From assembly GCA_016937575.1 (NCBI GenBank), contig JAFHKN010000002.1, forward strand, positions 2,542,001 to 2,606,000: a stretch of 64,000 nucleotides of DNA, read 5' to 3'. Origin of the DNA: Roseomonas aeriglobus. GTDB lineage: Bacteria; Pseudomonadota; Alphaproteobacteria; Sphingomonadales; Sphingomonadaceae. The position numbers and the translations under genes were made by a program. A model generated the notes under the pieces. That model did no database searches. It had not been told where the DNA came from and saw nothing but the letters and a program-made list of their open reading frames with translations. Positions 34,763 through 43,212 of the stretch are shown piece after piece (the stretch's first letter is position 1; each line of letters starts with the position of its first letter).

Positions 34763-35016
34763 ACTGCGGATCCTTGGATGAAGGACATGTGCGCGAGCGT
34801 CGCGCCCATGGATCGGAAAGGTTCCAGGGTCAGCGGCGCCGGCAGGCGTCCGCCAATTTTCCCCTTTCCCTTCCCGATCACTTCTTCATTCTGCTGATCT
34901 GGCTTCTGCTGCCGGGCGCCGCGCGCCTCGGCACCCGCCCGCACCGCAGTGTGGGTTTTCCCTCGACGGCCATAGACGGGTCGGTTCGCGGGGTGGGTCC
35001 CGGCGCTGCGATTCAT
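34561..35016 (-). CDS. Possible small basic protein (doubtful)
   Basis: A frame opens at an ATG 22 bp after the relaxase stop with AGAGGA well placed upstream. Its first 80 residues are basic and glycine-rich (GKGKGKIGG). The second half overlaps the exonuclease gene in another frame and looks like shadow sequence. Either a short protein whose real end lies elsewhere or nothing. Confidence 0.25.
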   Translation of the reverse strand: MNRSAGTHPANRPVYGRRGKTHTAVRAGAEARGARQQKPDQQNEEVIGKGKGKIGGRLPAPLTLEPFRSMGATLAHMSFIQGSAVCDRYIPSVRVTIMRPNMWFVLISKRWLTRSWPTGASRRGRVTSRSRRRFSARTGSPIIDTSFGSIR

Positions 35017-35037
35017 GCTTTTTCCTCTATCACTGGC

Positions 35038-37983
35038 TTATCTGCTGGGGCCGCTGCTCCAATCGATCGGTGCGCGACCCGAGTGTTGCGCGCTGCGGGC
35101 ATTGTAGGCGCGCATCGCCGGCGCGAACTCGGGCGGCCATGCCGGCCTCCCGGCCTCCCGGCTGGCGCGGACGGTGGCGACGACGAGATCGGAAATACGT
35201 TGATCATGCCGCCAGCCGTGCAACAGCGACGGCATCAGCATCGGGGCGCCTTGGGCGGCCATAAGCCCCCCGTCCGAGGCGAAGATAACGCGCCGCGGGT
35301 GCTTTGCCACTAGGTCGAGCAGCATCAGCAGCTGTTCGGTCGGCTTGCCGGTCGTACGGTCGAAGGCAGAGACACGAACCGCCGGACGCTCTCCGGTGAA
35401 CGGTGGCAACGGCGTGCTGAGCCAACCGCCGAACCCGTCCGGGATCGCCGTTACGGGTGTGGTCGGCGTAACTCTCCTTGCCACGGTCTCCCTGGCTTTC
35501 CGATCGCGCTCGTAATGCGCGGCACGGATGCGCTGCTCGGTCCCGAACATGTCATGCTGGAATCCCTCGTCCGCCGCCCAGCGGTCGAGGCGCTTGAGGT
35601 GACTGGGGTCGAGGTCACGCGGCCAGATGCGGATGCCATGTCGGGAAAAGTCGAGCGGCCGACGATCGGCCTCGCCCAGCATTTCCGTCACCACCTTCTG
35701 CTGATCGGCACGAATTTCGCCAAGAGCCCGTTGAATTTCGGGACGAGCAAGCCACTCGTCGGATACACCCATCGCGTGTGCCTTGGCTCCATCGATGGTC
35801 AGACTGGTCCCGCCGCCATAGTCTGAGACATAGACGTCGCGGTTGCGGATTCCGTCGAGTTGAAGACGGTCGGCGGCATCGAGGAGAGGAGCGCCGTTCG
35901 CCTCGAACGGCATGCGGGGATGCGCTTCCAGCCACTCGCGCGTATCCAGCTCCGTGCGCGTCGGTGTGATATTCCGATCGTCTGACGCCCAACGTCGCCT
36001 GCAGCGCTGTCCCTGCTGGCTGACGATCGGTACTGTCCTGACCGACGGTGGTGATTGCGACTGCGCCAGCTTTACAGGCTTTGGCTCCGTTGGAGATGTT
36101 TGGACATCTTCATCCTGCAGCGCGGTCGGGCGGCTGGCTTCCTTCGCACGATTCCGCGCTGCGGCGCGCTTCTTGTCACGCTCGACGCGCGCGGCGGCGA
36201 GCGCGTGGAGCAGTTCGTCGATCTTGGCGGCGGCCTTGAGGTCAGTGTGTGAAGCCCGTGACGAGGGCACAAGCGGCGGTTTGAGCGTCCCTGCGACTTT
36301 CGCGCGCACTGAAAGCGTCGGCACTAAGCCGGCATCGGCCCGCGAGGCGATCAGCGGCGGTGCTCGTTCCCCGATCGTTTTTGCGACTTTCAGCTTGGCC
36401 AGGATAGTGACGGGCTTCGACAGAACCAAGCGGTCCGGCGGCTCAGGTTGGCGCGATGTGATGAGCGGTTGAACCGCCTCGTTCCGAAGTCGGCGGCTCG
36501 ATCGTAGTGGCATCGGCGAGAAGCGCGTCGTTTCTACCGCGGGCTTCATCGGCATCGGACTAACGTGGGGTTTCTGGCTCGCCACAAGCGAAACGCGGTG
36601 GCGCGGCCCCTTTTCTCGCCCGGTCGATGCGACGAGCGGCGGCCTCTCCGGCGATATGCTCGACACTGCCAGCATTTCGTCACTGGCTTGCCTATGGCTG
36701 GAGCACTTCAGCGGCGCCAGCCCGATGCCGGGCCGCGCAGAACTCACGACGCGCGTGCGCACGTCGCCCTCGCTTCGCGCCGCCATGTTGGCGACCGCAG
36801 CGTCCCGCACTTTGGTAAGCGCAGCGATCTTCCGGTCGGCATCGCGGATCGCGCGGCGTGCGGCGTTGCGCGCGTTCTTGATGCGGTTGCGCTCATGCGC
36901 CCAGACGTTATCGCCGCGCTTTACCATCGCAGCACGCCCCTCGCCCAGATGCTCGCCAGCTTCGAGGTCGAGCCCGCGCGCGCCGTACCCCAATCCGGTG
37001 TAGCGGCGGTTGCTTCGCGCCCATTCGGCAGCCTCTGACATCGAGTGCGCCCACAGATGCCGGAGCATCTGCACGCCGTCCTTGCCATCAAGCTCACCGC
37101 GCACCTCGTCGGCGACCTCCCAGCAATAGGGCTCGACACGGCGCATCGGCCGCAGCGAGAAGGCGAGATGGGGGTGGAAGTTGCGTTCGTCGCCGCCGTC
37201 GGACGGACGATGGATGACAGCAGAATAGGGCAAGCCCAGCGGCTCCAGCACCGTCTCGCAAAAGTGCCGGAGCGCGAGGATCATCTCTTCCTGGCTCATG
37301 TCAGCGTCGAACGGCGCGATAGCGCGGATCTGGATCTTGGCGTTCTTGCGGACGCTGGCGTCCTCCATCGCTTGCCAAGCCGCACCGATCTCGATCCAGT
37401 CGTCGCCCATGTTCGAGATGATGACCGGCTCGCCCTCCGCGTCGCGCAACACGGCCTCATCGCGGACATCATATTCCCAATTGTCGCGCGCGGCTCCGCG
37501 ATAGAAGTTCGGAGACTTGCGGCCGAAATAGCTCTGCTGCCAGATCACGCCGCGCATACCCCGGTCGTCGATCACCCAGGACGACGCGGCGTGGACCCTG
37601 GTGACCGTTCGGTTCGTGAGCGGCGTCAGCGTCAGACGCTTTTCGACCGGCGACGTGCGCGTTTCCGGCTTGTCCGGCCGGACGAGAACCCTAATGCGCG
37701 CCGCATAGCGGATGCGGTCGAGCTCGACCTCGGCAAGCTCCCGCATCAGCCGGCGTGCGGCGGCGCGATCCTCGAGCGCCATCTGCACTTCGACGGCTTT
37801 TTCGTGGCGCCGGATCTTGGCCTGTTTGCGCGCCTCATCGCGCGCCTGTTTCATCACGATCCGACAGTTTCTAGCGGTTGCAGGGATGCAACTGCCGTCG
37901 GGCAGGACGAGATAGAACTCTATGGGCGGCGGGGGTGGGACAGGGCCGGCGAAGCCGCCTGAATTCGACGAAGACGAATTCAT
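35038..37983 (-). CDS. MobA/MobL-family relaxase
   Basis: 981 aa. The relaxase domain covers roughly residues 90-400. The metal-binding histidines are H258 and H270xH272 in VIHRPSDGG...NFHPHLAFSLRP, the MobA/MobL pattern. The rest is a long, charged, low-complexity linker (about 400-680) and a C-terminal domain of unknown role starting near DIRNRDVYVSDYGGG. It would nick the element at its transfer origin and lead the strand. No coupling protein or type IV secretion genes are visible, so the element would need a helper. One GTTACATCGTC motif lies about 220 bp upstream. Confidence 0.85.
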   Translation of the reverse strand: MNSSSSNSGGFAGPVPPPPPIEFYLVLPDGSCIPATARNCRIVMKQARDEARKQAKIRRHEKAVEVQMALEDRAAARRLMRELAEVELDRIRYAARIRVLVRPDKPETRTSPVEKRLTLTPLTNRTVTRVHAASSWVIDDRGMRGVIWQQSYFGRKSPNFYRGAARDNWEYDVRDEAVLRDAEGEPVIISNMGDDWIEIGAAWQAMEDASVRKNAKIQIRAIAPFDADMSQEEMILALRHFCETVLEPLGLPYSAVIHRPSDGGDERNFHPHLAFSLRPMRRVEPYCWEVADEVRGELDGKDGVQMLRHLWAHSMSEAAEWARSNRRYTGLGYGARGLDLEAGEHLGEGRAAMVKRGDNVWAHERNRIKNARNAARRAIRDADRKIAALTKVRDAAVANMAARSEGDVRTRVVSSARPGIGLAPLKCSSHRQASDEMLAVSSISPERPPLVASTGREKGPRHRVSLVASQKPHVSPMPMKPAVETTRFSPMPLRSSRRLRNEAVQPLITSRQPEPPDRLVLSKPVTILAKLKVAKTIGERAPPLIASRADAGLVPTLSVRAKVAGTLKPPLVPSSRASHTDLKAAAKIDELLHALAAARVERDKKRAAARNRAKEASRPTALQDEDVQTSPTEPKPVKLAQSQSPPSVRTVPIVSQQGQRCRRRWASDDRNITPTRTELDTREWLEAHPRMPFEANGAPLLDAADRLQLDGIRNRDVYVSDYGGGTSLTIDGAKAHAMGVSDEWLARPEIQRALGEIRADQQKVVTEMLGEADRRPLDFSRHGIRIWPRDLDPSHLKRLDRWAADEGFQHDMFGTEQRIRAAHYERDRKARETVARRVTPTTPVTAIPDGFGGWLSTPLPPFTGERPAVRVSAFDRTTGKPTEQLLMLLDLVAKHPRRVIFASDGGLMAAQGAPMLMPSLLHGWRHDQRISDLVVATVRASREAGRPAWPPEFAPAMRAYNARSAQHSGRAPIDWSSGPSR

Positions 37984-38202
37984 TTAATGCGCCCCCCGCC
38001 CCAAAAAATGAAATCCTTGCTTCACCGGATCGGTTGAGATGGGTCCCTTTTCCGTCGCCGGCCTAACAGGAGCCCGACCACACAATGCCGACAACGTCCT
38101 CGACTGATCCGCGGTCGGAAACCGCCGGCGAGGATGGTCATGCGTTGAAAATGTGCTTCCTAGAATGATCATGCGGGCAGCATGCCGCATATGAAATCAC
38201 GG
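37984..38202. other. Long leader upstream of the relaxase
   Basis: About 220 bp between the relaxase start and the conserved motif at 38203. No convincing gene. A transfer origin could lie here, as origins usually adjoin relaxase genes, but I cannot identify a nick site. Confidence 0.3.
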
Positions 38203-38213
38203 GACGATGTAAC
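38203..38213 (-). promoter_or_regulatory. GTTACATCGTC motif, copy 1
   Basis: Minus strand reads GTTACATCGTC followed after six bases by TTT. It points toward the relaxase gene. Three more exact copies exist at 50986, 55799 and 57487, all in this element. Probable shared promoter or operator. Confidence 0.6.
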
Positions 38214-38304
38214 GGCTGACCGACGCGGCAGCTACGCGCCCCAATATCGACCATTCGCTAACTGAAACCACATCCGCAGAAGCGGACATTCATCAGTATG
38301 GAAA

Positions 38305-38329
38305 CGCCGGCGCGATTACCGCGCCGGCG
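38305..38329. terminator. Strong GC hairpin
   Basis: Stem CGCCGGCGCG / CGCGCCGGCG with a five-base loop, 13 bp beyond the end of the hydrolase relic. Probably the terminator of that former gene. Confidence 0.55.
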
Positions 38330-38341
38330 CTAGCTCAATGA

Positions 38342-38593
38342 TTATGCGGCGGCGGCTTCGATGATATCCGCAACCGGTGCCGGCTTCGACACGTAGATGG
38401 CATGACTGCCTGCGGCGTCGCGCACGATGGCACCAGCGCGCTTTGCCATCATCCGTTGCGCCGGCACCGTGATCATGTGAGCCTCGATCGCGACGAGATA
38501 GAAAGCCGGCTTCCCTTTCCATGCCGGGTCGGTCCCTGCCCCCTGGAGCGCATCCAGGCCCGACGGAACCTGCGAACGCGCCATAATCGCCAC
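38342..38593 (-). pseudogene. Alpha/beta-hydrolase, C-terminal remnant
   Basis: 83 codons reading MARSQVPSGLDALQG, WKGKPAFYLVAIEAHMITVP, AQRMMAKRAGAIVRDAAGSH and AIYVSKPAPVADIIEAAAA. This is the C-terminal cap and catalytic-His region (GSHAxxVSxPxxVADxI) of alpha/beta-fold esterase-like hydrolases. The nucleophile Ser and the N-terminal 180 or so residues are missing; sequence changes abruptly at about 38594. It keeps its terminator hairpin. Confidence 0.7.
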
Positions 38594-38594
38594 C

Positions 38595-38878
38595 TTGGCT
38601 GGCGCGACATCGGTGGCGAACTTGCCGTCCTCGCCGAAGCGGAATCGTGGGACCGCGACGCGCTCGTGGCGGACTGGGCGGTCAGCCGAGCGACCGACGC
38701 GGCCGCGCTCTTGCTGTGCAAGGCGCTGGTCCAGTTCGGCAAACGGCGGGATGTGGCTTTGCTCGACCGCATGCCGGCACCGCTCCGCTACGCCTGCGCG
38801 ACGACAATCGCCGGCTGCCGCTACGAAGTGCGGCGGCGGTCGCCTCGAGATAATTGCCGCATCGTCGCCGACTTATTC
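38595..38878 (+). pseudogene. Unidentified truncated coding fragment
   Basis: A plus-strand frame with strongly coding-like codons reads GWRDIGGELAVLAEAESWD, ALVADWAVSRATDAAALLLC, LVQFGKRRDVALLDRMPAPL and AGCRYEVRRRSPRDNCRIVA. It abuts the hydrolase remnant on one side and runs into the antisense of the next gene on the other. No plausible start codon lies inside it. I take it for the interior of a lost gene; the family is not recognised. Confidence 0.4.
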
Positions 38879-39394
38879 GTAGTGATGGTCGCGCGGGTCG
38901 AATCCACGCAGCTTGTCGTTGTGCCGCCTTTGCCAGAATCGTTTGAGGTTCCGCAGGAACCGGCCGGTGTTGCGCGGACGGCGTTCGAATACCGGCTTGC
39001 CCAATTTGATGTCGCGCAAATGCGCGATCGCGCGATGATAGCGGATCGGGGCATGGTCGTCGAAGGTAAGGTAGATCGTCTCGCCTATCTTCTCCCAAAC
39101 CAAGGCGATGCTCTTCGACGGCGCGAACTTCGCATGGCGAATGCCGTTGCCGTTATGCTTGAGCATTTGCCCGCGGCTCGGCACCGGATCGAAGTCGAGC
39201 GCACGGATCAGCTCGGCGATATCGGGGCGCCGGGCGTAGAGATCGGCCTTGACCAGGTCGCCGCCTTGCTTGTCGACGATCTCGTCGATTAGCGCGCGCA
39301 GGATGGCGAAATGCTGCGGTGCCTGCCGCTTCAGGTTCTTGAGCCAAGCCCGGCCGTAAGCGCGGTTGGCGAAGGTGATGCGCGATACGGGCAC
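38873..39394 (-). CDS. Basic 173-aa protein, last gene of the defence-like operon
   Basis: GTG start three bases after the stop of the EVE-HNH gene. 173 aa, rich in Arg/Lys (ANRAYGRAWLKNLKRQAPQHF..., RRPRNTGRFLRNLKRFWQRRHNDKL). No domain recognised; LVWEKIGETIYLTFDDHAPIRYHRAIAHL suggests a small alpha/beta core. The charge suggests nucleic-acid binding. Tight spacing says it is co-expressed with the two nucleases upstream. Confidence 0.65.
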   Translation of the reverse strand: MPVSRITFANRAYGRAWLKNLKRQAPQHFAILRALIDEIVDKQGGDLVKADLYARRPDIAELIRALDFDPVPSRGQMLKHNGNGIRHAKFAPSKSIALVWEKIGETIYLTFDDHAPIRYHRAIAHLRDIKLGKPVFERRPRNTGRFLRNLKRFWQRRHNDKLRGFDPRDHHYE

Positions 39395-39396
39395 GC

Positions 39397-40626
39397 TCAA
39401 AGTCGCGTTTTCGCGATGCGCAACGGCGTGCTGTCCAGCACGACGATCCAATGGTCGGCCTCGTCGCGCGCGATCGCGAAGCGCCCGTAATGCGCCTGGC
39501 GATGATGGTTCGGGCACAGCACCATGATGTTGAGATGGCTGAGCACGCCGGTCCGGAGCGTCGAGACCGGGATGACGTGGTGCGCCTCGGCATAAACGGT
39601 CCCGTCGAGCTTTGTGAAGGCGCGGCCCTTGTTGCCGAGCGCCACGCAGATCTGGCAGCGCCCGCGATGCGCCGCCTTAACCGCTTGGCCGACCGGCCCG
39701 CGCTCGATCACCGTACTGACGCGCTCCTTTCGCGTCGGTGTCGCGTCAGCAGCCTCGGTTTCGAGTGCGCGCACGCCTGCCGCGTTGCGGCTGGCGCGCA
39801 GAGCGACGAGGTCCGGGCCGGTCAGTCCGAGCGCGGTCGCGATCGACACAAACACGTGGCGCTCGATCGGAATCGTGGTGCGTTGCGTCGCGTCATGAAC
39901 ATATTGGAACGCGGGCTCCTCGGGAAACGCTGCGGCGCTCACCGAGCGGTCGGGCTCGGTAATCACCGCAAGCCTGGCGCGGAGAGCCGGAGCGCCGTCG
40001 GCGGGGTTCTTGAAGAAGCGCGTATCGGGCTCGGCGAGGAGGGTGGGGGCGGCCAGCACCTCGACCGCGGCGATCAAAGTGGCCGGCGCGCCGCGCCGGC
40101 GATTGACGCGGATCAGGCCGAGATCGCCTGGCTGCATCTTCAGGTGGTCATCCTTCGAGACGAGATAGAGCAGCTCGCCCTCGCCTGTCGCGCGCCACCG
40201 CTCGGCATCCCACCGTCTGGGATTGCCGAGGAACAGCCAATAGCCGGTCGGTTTGTAATGTTTGGTCGAGGGCAGCGGATCGTGCAGCGCGCGGATCAGG
40301 TCGTCGTCCGACGGCGGCGCGATCGGCGGCAGCGGGTGCGTATCGTCCGGCAAGCCATGAGGGATCGCGATGCCTCGCACCGACTGGTAGCCGAGGCGCT
40401 TGAAGCCGGCCACCGCGTCATAGGTCTGGAAGCTGGTCGGCGCGATCGCCGGCCGGTGCGCCGCGGCCCACAGCGCCTTGATGTCGTACTGGACACCGTC
40501 GTGATCGATATACCAATTATCAGAGCCCCTGCCGTTCGCGTGACGGACGAGGAACTCGCGGCGGCCGAGGCGGCGCGCCTCGCGCATGCGCCGCTCGATG
40601 CTGGCCTTGGTCGGTTGGCTGGCCAT
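39397..40626 (-). CDS. EVE-HNH endonuclease (predicted modified-DNA restriction enzyme)
   Basis: 409 aa in three parts. Residues 1-85 form a head module (SDNWYIDHDGVQYDIKALWAAAH). Residues 127-255 match the EVE/PUA-like fold that flips modified bases (YWLFLGNPRRWDAERW...ELLYLVSKDDHLKMQPGDLGLIRVNRR). Residues 324-380 are an HNH nuclease: CQIC zinc knuckle, EAHHVIPVS, then HLNIMVLCPNHHRQAHYG. EVE plus HNH proteins are known or predicted type IV-like restriction enzymes acting on modified phage DNA. It lies 30 bp after the DUF4365 gene in one operon. Confidence 0.8.
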   Translation of the reverse strand: MASQPTKASIERRMREARRLGRREFLVRHANGRGSDNWYIDHDGVQYDIKALWAAAHRPAIAPTSFQTYDAVAGFKRLGYQSVRGIAIPHGLPDDTHPLPPIAPPSDDDLIRALHDPLPSTKHYKPTGYWLFLGNPRRWDAERWRATGEGELLYLVSKDDHLKMQPGDLGLIRVNRRRGAPATLIAAVEVLAAPTLLAEPDTRFFKNPADGAPALRARLAVITEPDRSVSAAAFPEEPAFQYVHDATQRTTIPIERHVFVSIATALGLTGPDLVALRASRNAAGVRALETEAADATPTRKERVSTVIERGPVGQAVKAAHRGRCQICVALGNKGRAFTKLDGTVYAEAHHVIPVSTLRTGVLSHLNIMVLCPNHHRQAHYGRFAIARDEADHWIVVLDSTPLRIAKTRL

Positions 40627-40656
40627 GGTCGGCGCGACTCCTGTTTTGCTGGCCCG

Positions 40657-41724
40657 TCAGGCGCTTGCGGCGGTCAGGCAGTCGAGCATCACCGAGTCGC
40701 CCCGATTGGGCCATTTCGCCCGCAGATAGTCGCGCACCCCCGGGTCGAGCCTGAGCGTGACCCCATCATGCGTGAGGTCGTCCTCGGGCTGGTTGGCGAT
40801 AAACATGCCGAAGGGATGCTGCCCGGGGAAACGCTCGCGCATCGCGGCGTACCAGGCGGCCGGCGCGAGCTGTGCCTTGGCGAACGCTTGGGGAAGGCCG
40901 AGCGCCAGAGCATGATCGGCCCATGCGTCGTACAGCGCGCCGAGCGCCTGGATGCCGACCCGCGAATGGCTGACGTCGCGCTTGACGAGATGGACCATGT
41001 CGTCGGCCGCCAGCGCGTCGCCCGCCGTCCTGACCAGCGCCAGCATGACCGGGAGATATTGCTGGGCTTGCCAATGCATGATGTTGGAGCCGGCCGCGGT
41101 CATCTGGTCGACGATCATGCGGATCGTCCAGTCGCGGCTCGGATAGTCGGTGCGCCCAAGCAGCTCTACGATCCCTTGCGCGATCGCGGCGTTTTCCCAG
41201 CCATGGGCGACCGCGAGCACGCCGCGCAGCGCCAGCACCATTGCTACCGGAAGGCGCCCGGCCGCGATGTCGGCGAGGTCGTGGTCGAGTCCGGCCGCCA
41301 GCGTCTGTTCGATTGGCGCGCGCAGCGTGATCGTCTTGCCTCTCGCGTCGGTGAGACGCCGTTCGTTGATCAGCGCCCAGGCTTGCGCCCACACCCACCA
41401 CGCTTGCTGGCCGTCGGCGGTCGTTGCAACGAGTATGACGGGGACGCGGAACTGGCATGCGTAGTCGAGCCAGGCTCGCTCGACCGCGACCGAAACGTGA
41501 GCGGCGCTGGGGGCGGGCGTGGCGCCCGCCTTGATCTGCAGCTTGATCAGCTGCCCGCGCAGGACTTGGCCGTCGGGCCCGGGATCGGCGAGCTCGGCTT
41601 CGAGATCGATCCCGAAGTCACTGTCCTGCCGCCGCGCCACCCAGCGCGGATGATCGTCGATCAGGCTTTCGACGGCGCGCTCGCCGGTCCTGCCGATACG
41701 TTGGCTGGCGTTGCGGATCGGCAT
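40657..41724 (-). CDS. DUF4365-domain nuclease-like protein
   Basis: 355 aa. AGGAGCGAGG directly before the ATG at 41724 fixes the start; the open frame extends further upstream. Residues 8-70 read RIGRTGERAVESLID...RQDSDFGIDLEAEL...GQLIKLQIKAG, the DUF4365 pattern of a PD-(D/E)XK-like nuclease fold, with Asp in DFGID and a Q-x-K in place of E-x-K. The remaining 280 residues are helical and unrecognised. DUF4365 proteins are common in defence islands. It lies 50 bp after the radical SAM gene. Confidence 0.72.
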   Translation of the reverse strand: MPIRNASQRIGRTGERAVESLIDDHPRWVARRQDSDFGIDLEAELADPGPDGQVLRGQLIKLQIKAGATPAPSAAHVSVAVERAWLDYACQFRVPVILVATTADGQQAWWVWAQAWALINERRLTDARGKTITLRAPIEQTLAAGLDHDLADIAAGRLPVAMVLALRGVLAVAHGWENAAIAQGIVELLGRTDYPSRDWTIRMIVDQMTAAGSNIMHWQAQQYLPVMLALVRTAGDALAADDMVHLVKRDVSHSRVGIQALGALYDAWADHALALGLPQAFAKAQLAPAAWYAAMRERFPGQHPFGMFIANQPEDDLTHDGVTLRLDPGVRDYLRAKWPNRGDSVMLDCLTAASA

Positions 41725-41774
41725 CCTCGCTCCTTGGTACGTCGGCGCGTCGGCGGCGACGCCGTTGTGAGAAT

Positions 41775-42836
41775 CTAGCGGTTGCCGCAGACGACGAGCT
41801 CGTCGAACAGCGGACAGCCGTTTTTGCAGCTGGGCCGGTGGGAACAGTCGCCGCAACGGTCGGACGCGAAATAGCGCCGGAACGAGCGGACATTTTCCGA
41901 GCCGTGCCAGATATCGAGCAGTGACGTCTCGTCGCTGAGCGTGTCGCCCTCGACCAGCCCGCTTTGGAACGAGCAGGGATAGACCTTCATGTCTTCGGAC
42001 ACGTAGAGCGAGAACCGGCCCGCATCGCAGGCATCGACCAGCGCCTCATTGGCCTGGGTACGGGCGAACACCCCGCTCACGCAGCAGGCATCGAACCCGA
42101 CCCTGAGCTTCGCGTCGGGCGCTGTCGCAAGCGCGAAGAATTCATCGAGCCGGTCGCTATGCCGGAGCATTTTTTCCTCGAAAACCTTTCGCCCCGAGGG
42201 CTTGTAGTTGAGAAAAATGAGCGCGTTGATCGGTGCGAGAAAGGCGGGCGGATCGCTGAGCCAGTCGATCGCGGTGTCGACGCTGTCGCGGTCGATAATG
42301 AAGTGGACATTGGTCTTAATGCTGTGGTCGGCGAGCAGGCGGATGGTCTCGGCGGTCTCGACATACGGCGGGTAGGCGGAGACCGCCACCGCGCCGCAGG
42401 TGCGGCGCGTCGCCGCCAATATCTCGTCGGTCAGCCCGCGCCCGTTAGTCGTGTAGTTGGGGACGATCCCTCTCGCCCAGGTATAGTCGAGGATCTCGAC
42501 AAAATCGGGGTGCTGGTTGGGATTGCCGCCGCCGAGCGCGACTTGGAAGGTGCCCATTTCGGCCGCCTGGTCGATGACCCGCTTGTAATCGGCGAGCGCC
42601 ATGTGCGACCCGTGCCGGGTCGAGCTTTTGTAGCAGAACACGCAGCCCTTGTCGCACCAGTTGGTGATCGAAATATCCATCAGCTCGGGGCCGTGCGGCG
42701 ACCAGAACGGTTCGCGCTGGCCGGGCTCGGGGACGCGCGCGAAGAACCCGGTGCGCGCGTTGAAGAAGGTCGCATAGCCGAGATCTTTGTAGCGATTGAC
42801 GCGCAAGCGCGCCTCACCAATAGTTGTCATAGGCAT
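41775..42836 (-). CDS. Radical SAM enzyme with SPASM-like C-terminus
   Basis: 353 aa. The 4Fe-4S site is C61xxxC65xxC68 (TNWCDKGCVFCYKS). The GGGNP SAM-binding segment (VALGGGNPNQHPDF) follows. The C-terminal region carries seven or more cysteines (DACCVSG, VYPCSF, RCGDCSHRPSCKNGCP...VVCGNR), the layout of SPASM auxiliary clusters found in enzymes that modify peptides or proteins. The ATG lies inside the last codons of the 132-aa SNSSS-protein gene (23-bp overlap), so the two are translationally coupled and that small protein is a candidate substrate or partner. Confidence 0.85.
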   Translation of the reverse strand: MPMTTIGEARLRVNRYKDLGYATFFNARTGFFARVPEPGQREPFWSPHGPELMDISITNWCDKGCVFCYKSSTRHGSHMALADYKRVIDQAAEMGTFQVALGGGNPNQHPDFVEILDYTWARGIVPNYTTNGRGLTDEILAATRRTCGAVAVSAYPPYVETAETIRLLADHSIKTNVHFIIDRDSVDTAIDWLSDPPAFLAPINALIFLNYKPSGRKVFEEKMLRHSDRLDEFFALATAPDAKLRVGFDACCVSGVFARTQANEALVDACDAGRFSLYVSEDMKVYPCSFQSGLVEGDTLSDETSLLDIWHGSENVRSFRRYFASDRCGDCSHRPSCKNGCPLFDELVVCGNR

Positions 42837-43212
42837 TGATGAAGAACCTTTCGGACTCGATCTCGAAAATCTCGGTGCACAGCGTCATCTCGGCCAGATT
42901 GTTCTCGCTGCTAAAATGGCCGATCGTAACCGTCTGTCCGTTTTCGATGCCCTTCTTCATGCGATCGAGCACGTCCGGCATATAATGTTGCCGGTCCTCG
43001 AGACGGTCGACATCCTCAACCCGCGTGAGCACGGTGCCGCGGTCGATCTGAGTCCTAAGCTCATCGAACATGCCGTTGAACAGCGGCGCAACCGGGCTGT
43101 CGGGACCGACGCCGGCCGCCGTCAGGAAATCGTCTCGCGACAACATTTCCCGGGCGATATAGACGAACGAGGTCGACGAGCTGTTCGAGACGAAGTCCAT
43201 CTTAATCTTCAT
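42814..43212 (-). CDS. 132-aa protein with N-terminal FVSNSSSTSF motif
   Basis: 132 aa. Opens MKIKMDFVSNSSSTSFVYIA. From memory, an N-terminal (K/R)xxFVSNSSSxSF signature recurs in unrelated small proteins of unknown function, which makes it a possible recognition or modification tag. The rest is acidic and helical with one Cys (MTLCTEIFEIE). Its start overlaps the 121-aa gene by 11 bp and its end overlaps the radical SAM gene by 23 bp. That places it as candidate substrate, adaptor or inhibitor for the radical SAM enzyme (inference). Confidence 0.7.
   Translation of the reverse strand: MKIKMDFVSNSSSTSFVYIAREMLSRDDFLTAAGVGPDSPVAPLFNGMFDELRTQIDRGTVLTRVEDVDRLEDRQHYMPDVLDRMKKGIENGQTVTIGHFSSENNLAEMTLCTEIFEIESERFFINAYDNYW

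Noticed and set aside
32416-39000. Left attachment site (copy of the tRNA-Thr 3' end)
   Set aside because: I looked for a copy of the tRNA 3' segment near the left end of the mobile region and found none by eye, so no attachment site is annotated. It may lie outside the stretch examined.
38402-39292. 296-aa plus-strand frame
   Set aside because: It is antisense to the hydrolase relic at its start and to the 173-aa operon gene at its end. Only the middle (38595-38878) is coding-like, and it is reported as a fragment.
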